Positions 62,971-64,000 of a DNA stretch of 64,000 nt are shown one piece after another (position 1 is the first letter of the stretch; each line of letters starts with the position of its first letter). The DNA comes from Algoriphagus halophilus (GTDB lineage: Bacteria > Bacteroidota > Bacteroidia > Cytophagales > Cyclobacteriaceae). The DNA lies in the NCBI RefSeq assembly GCF_900129785.1, contig NZ_FSRC01000001.1, positions 806,001-870,000 of the forward strand, read 5' to 3'. The translations under genes and the position numbers were made by a program. Under the pieces are notes generated by a model. That model saw only the letters and a list, made by a program, of their open reading frames with translations, did not search any database and was not told where the DNA came from.

Positions 62971-63002
62971 AAAAGACTGGAAAAGTAAATTCCAGTCTTT
63001 TT
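62971..63002. terminator. Bidirectional terminator between oxidoreductase and mscS-like genes
   Basis: AAAAGACTGGAA pairs with TTCCAGTCTTTT around a seven-base loop. T runs of five follow on both strands. The two genes converge. The rest of the 274-bp gap shows nothing notable. Confidence 0.88.
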
Positions 63003-63028
63003 GTTTACTTGGGTATTGGGATGAACTT

Positions 63029-63850
63029 TTAGGAAGCTTTCCCTTCTGGATAATAATGATGAACATCTCGTTGAGGAAATGGAATTCCGATATTTGCTGC
63101 ATCAAAGGACTTTTTAATGTGCTCCTGCATGAAAAAATGGACATTCCAATAATCTTCAGTTTTGCACCAAGGTCTAACGGCAAAGTTCACAGAGGAATCG
63201 CCTAACTCCGATACAAGAATATCTACCGGTTGGGAATGGTCTATAAATTCACAATTGGCAGCAACTTTTTCGATGATACTTCTCGCTTTGTCAATATCTG
63301 CTTCATAGCTGATCCCGAATGTCATCGGAACTTTTCTTTCTGGGTTGGAAGTCAAATTTTCCAAAGGATTGGAGGATATCGCTCCATTGGGGATGATAAT
63401 GACCCGGTTGTCCAGTGTGGTCAGAATAGTATTGAAAATCTGAATTTCCCGGACCGTTCCAGAGTAACCATTGGTTACGATGAAATCACCTACTTTGAAA
63501 GGCCTAAAGAATAATATTAGAATCCCTGCCGCCATGTGTCCAAGGTTTCCCTGAAGAGCCAAGCCAATAGCAAAGGCTAATGCACTAAAAATGGCAATGA
63601 ATGAAGTGACGTTAAACCCAAACATTGAAGCTGCACTCAAAATGACTAATAGCCTTAATGAGATACCGATCAAAGAAGATAGAAAAGGGGCTAGAGACTT
63701 GTCAACATTACTTTTTGTCAGCGATTTTTTGATTTTTCCTGCGAAAATACCTGCAATCCAAAAGCCGATGAGCAAGGTTAAAATGGCACCCAGAACCTTA
63801 GGGGCATAGAGGTATACCATGTCCAAAATTTTCTCAAAATCGAATTCCAT
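63029..63850 (-). CDS. Small-conductance mechanosensitive channel (MscS-like)
   Basis: 273 residues, close to the minimal E. coli MscS length. Three membrane segments (VLGAILTLLIGFWIAGIF, LRLLVILSAASMFGF, FIAIFSALAFAIGLALQGNLGHMAAG), then the pore-lining third helix with the Ala/Gly pattern, the beta domain (VGDFIVTNGYSGTVREI, VIIIPNGAISSNPLENLT) and an alpha/beta C-terminal domain. It releases solutes in hypo-osmotic shock. The upstream 150 bp to the window end is AT-rich with no visible gene. Confidence 0.94.
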   Translation of the reverse strand: MEFDFEKILDMVYLYAPKVLGAILTLLIGFWIAGIFAGKIKKSLTKSNVDKSLAPFLSSLIGISLRLLVILSAASMFGFNVTSFIAIFSALAFAIGLALQGNLGHMAAGILILFFRPFKVGDFIVTNGYSGTVREIQIFNTILTTLDNRVIIIPNGAISSNPLENLTSNPERKVPMTFGISYEADIDKARSIIEKVAANCEFIDHSQPVDILVSELGDSSVNFAVRPWCKTEDYWNVHFFMQEHIKKSFDAANIGIPFPQRDVHHYYPEGKAS

Positions 63851-64000
63851 AATTAGAAAGGTTTATGTGAACAGGAACGTATTTGACCTGTATGAAAATG
63901 AAAACATAAAAAGAGTACCTATAATTTGGGAAAAAAATAGTTTAGTGAAAACAAAAATTTTAAAAAAATAAGAATTGGATCTTTGTCTTAATTAGATGAT

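Noticed and set aside
1..64000. tRNA, rRNA, CRISPR arrays, insertion sequences, prophage
   Set aside because: Read through for cloverleaf-like segments, direct repeat arrays, transposase motifs and phage genes; none was seen by eye. A tRNAscan or profile search could still find a short RNA.

Overview
The window looks like a chromosomal segment of a Bacteroidota bacterium, most likely order Cytophagales (Cyclobacteriaceae, Algoriphagus-like). The evidence is a DAHP synthase fused to chorismate mutase, a lysyl-tRNA synthetase with a C-terminal extension, Bacteroidota-type families (DUF4197, DUF6265, DUF4268, an MG2/TonB-plug protein), few Shine-Dalgarno sequences, and several promoters of the TTTG / TAnnTTTG type. 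The genus is an inference. Nearly all of the window is ordinary coding sequence. I see no rRNA, tRNA, CRISPR array, insertion sequence or prophage.

Layout. (1) 1-3.75 kb, minus strand: an aromatic amino acid operon, DAHP synthase/chorismate mutase, aroB, aroA, then the first 17 codons of pheA running off the left edge. It is preceded by a small unlisted leader ORF (3604-3699) carrying eight Phe/Tyr codons within nine, followed by a perfect attenuator-type terminator and a matching antiterminator segment. (2) 4-11.8 kb: proline dehydrogenase, lysS, an M48 protease flanked by two DUF4197 paralogues, and arginine deiminase. (3) 11.8-15.4 kb: lptD and an N-acetylmuramoyl-L-alanine amidase, divergent with overlapping start codons. 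(4) 15.5-27.3 kb: acyl-CoA carboxylase beta subunit, a SirB1-like transglutaminase-fold protein, a phosphopantetheinyl transferase, a WD40-DivIVA-folB-ChaN-DUF4268 run, small envelope proteins, a degenerate A-type Fe-S protein, and a compact operon ending in dtd. (5) 27.3-40.6 kb: an asymmetric twin-NBD ABC ATPase, an MG2/TonB-plug protein, an alginate-lyase-like/beta-helix fusion, a Tat-exported PLP enzyme, an alcohol dehydrogenase, MarC, a MazG-like protein and a sulfatase. (6) 40.8-52.3 kb: an SDR, comB overlapping gcvT, a canonical A-type Fe-S carrier, methylmalonyl-CoA epimerase, thiL, a P2-type cation ATPase, a Na/Pi cotransporter and rlmD. (7) 52.3-58.8 kb: an SDR abutting a 1297-residue SF1 helicase, then a hipBA module with four regularly arrayed palindromic operators. 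(8) 58.8-64 kb: a YdcF-like protein, a 978-residue FAD/Fe-S oxidoreductase and an MscS channel.

The strongest regulatory finding is the Phe/Tyr leader-peptide attenuator in front of the shikimate operon. Next are the hipBA operator array and several domain-level oddities: the helicase with a nuclease-like C-terminal remnant, the ABC protein with one predicted dead ATP site, the lyase/beta-helix fusion, and the Fe-S protein lacking its C-terminal cysteines. Many starts are non-ATG (GTG for aroA, aroB and the cation ATPase; TTG for the ABC protein). Where a downstream ATG fits better I moved the start and say so.
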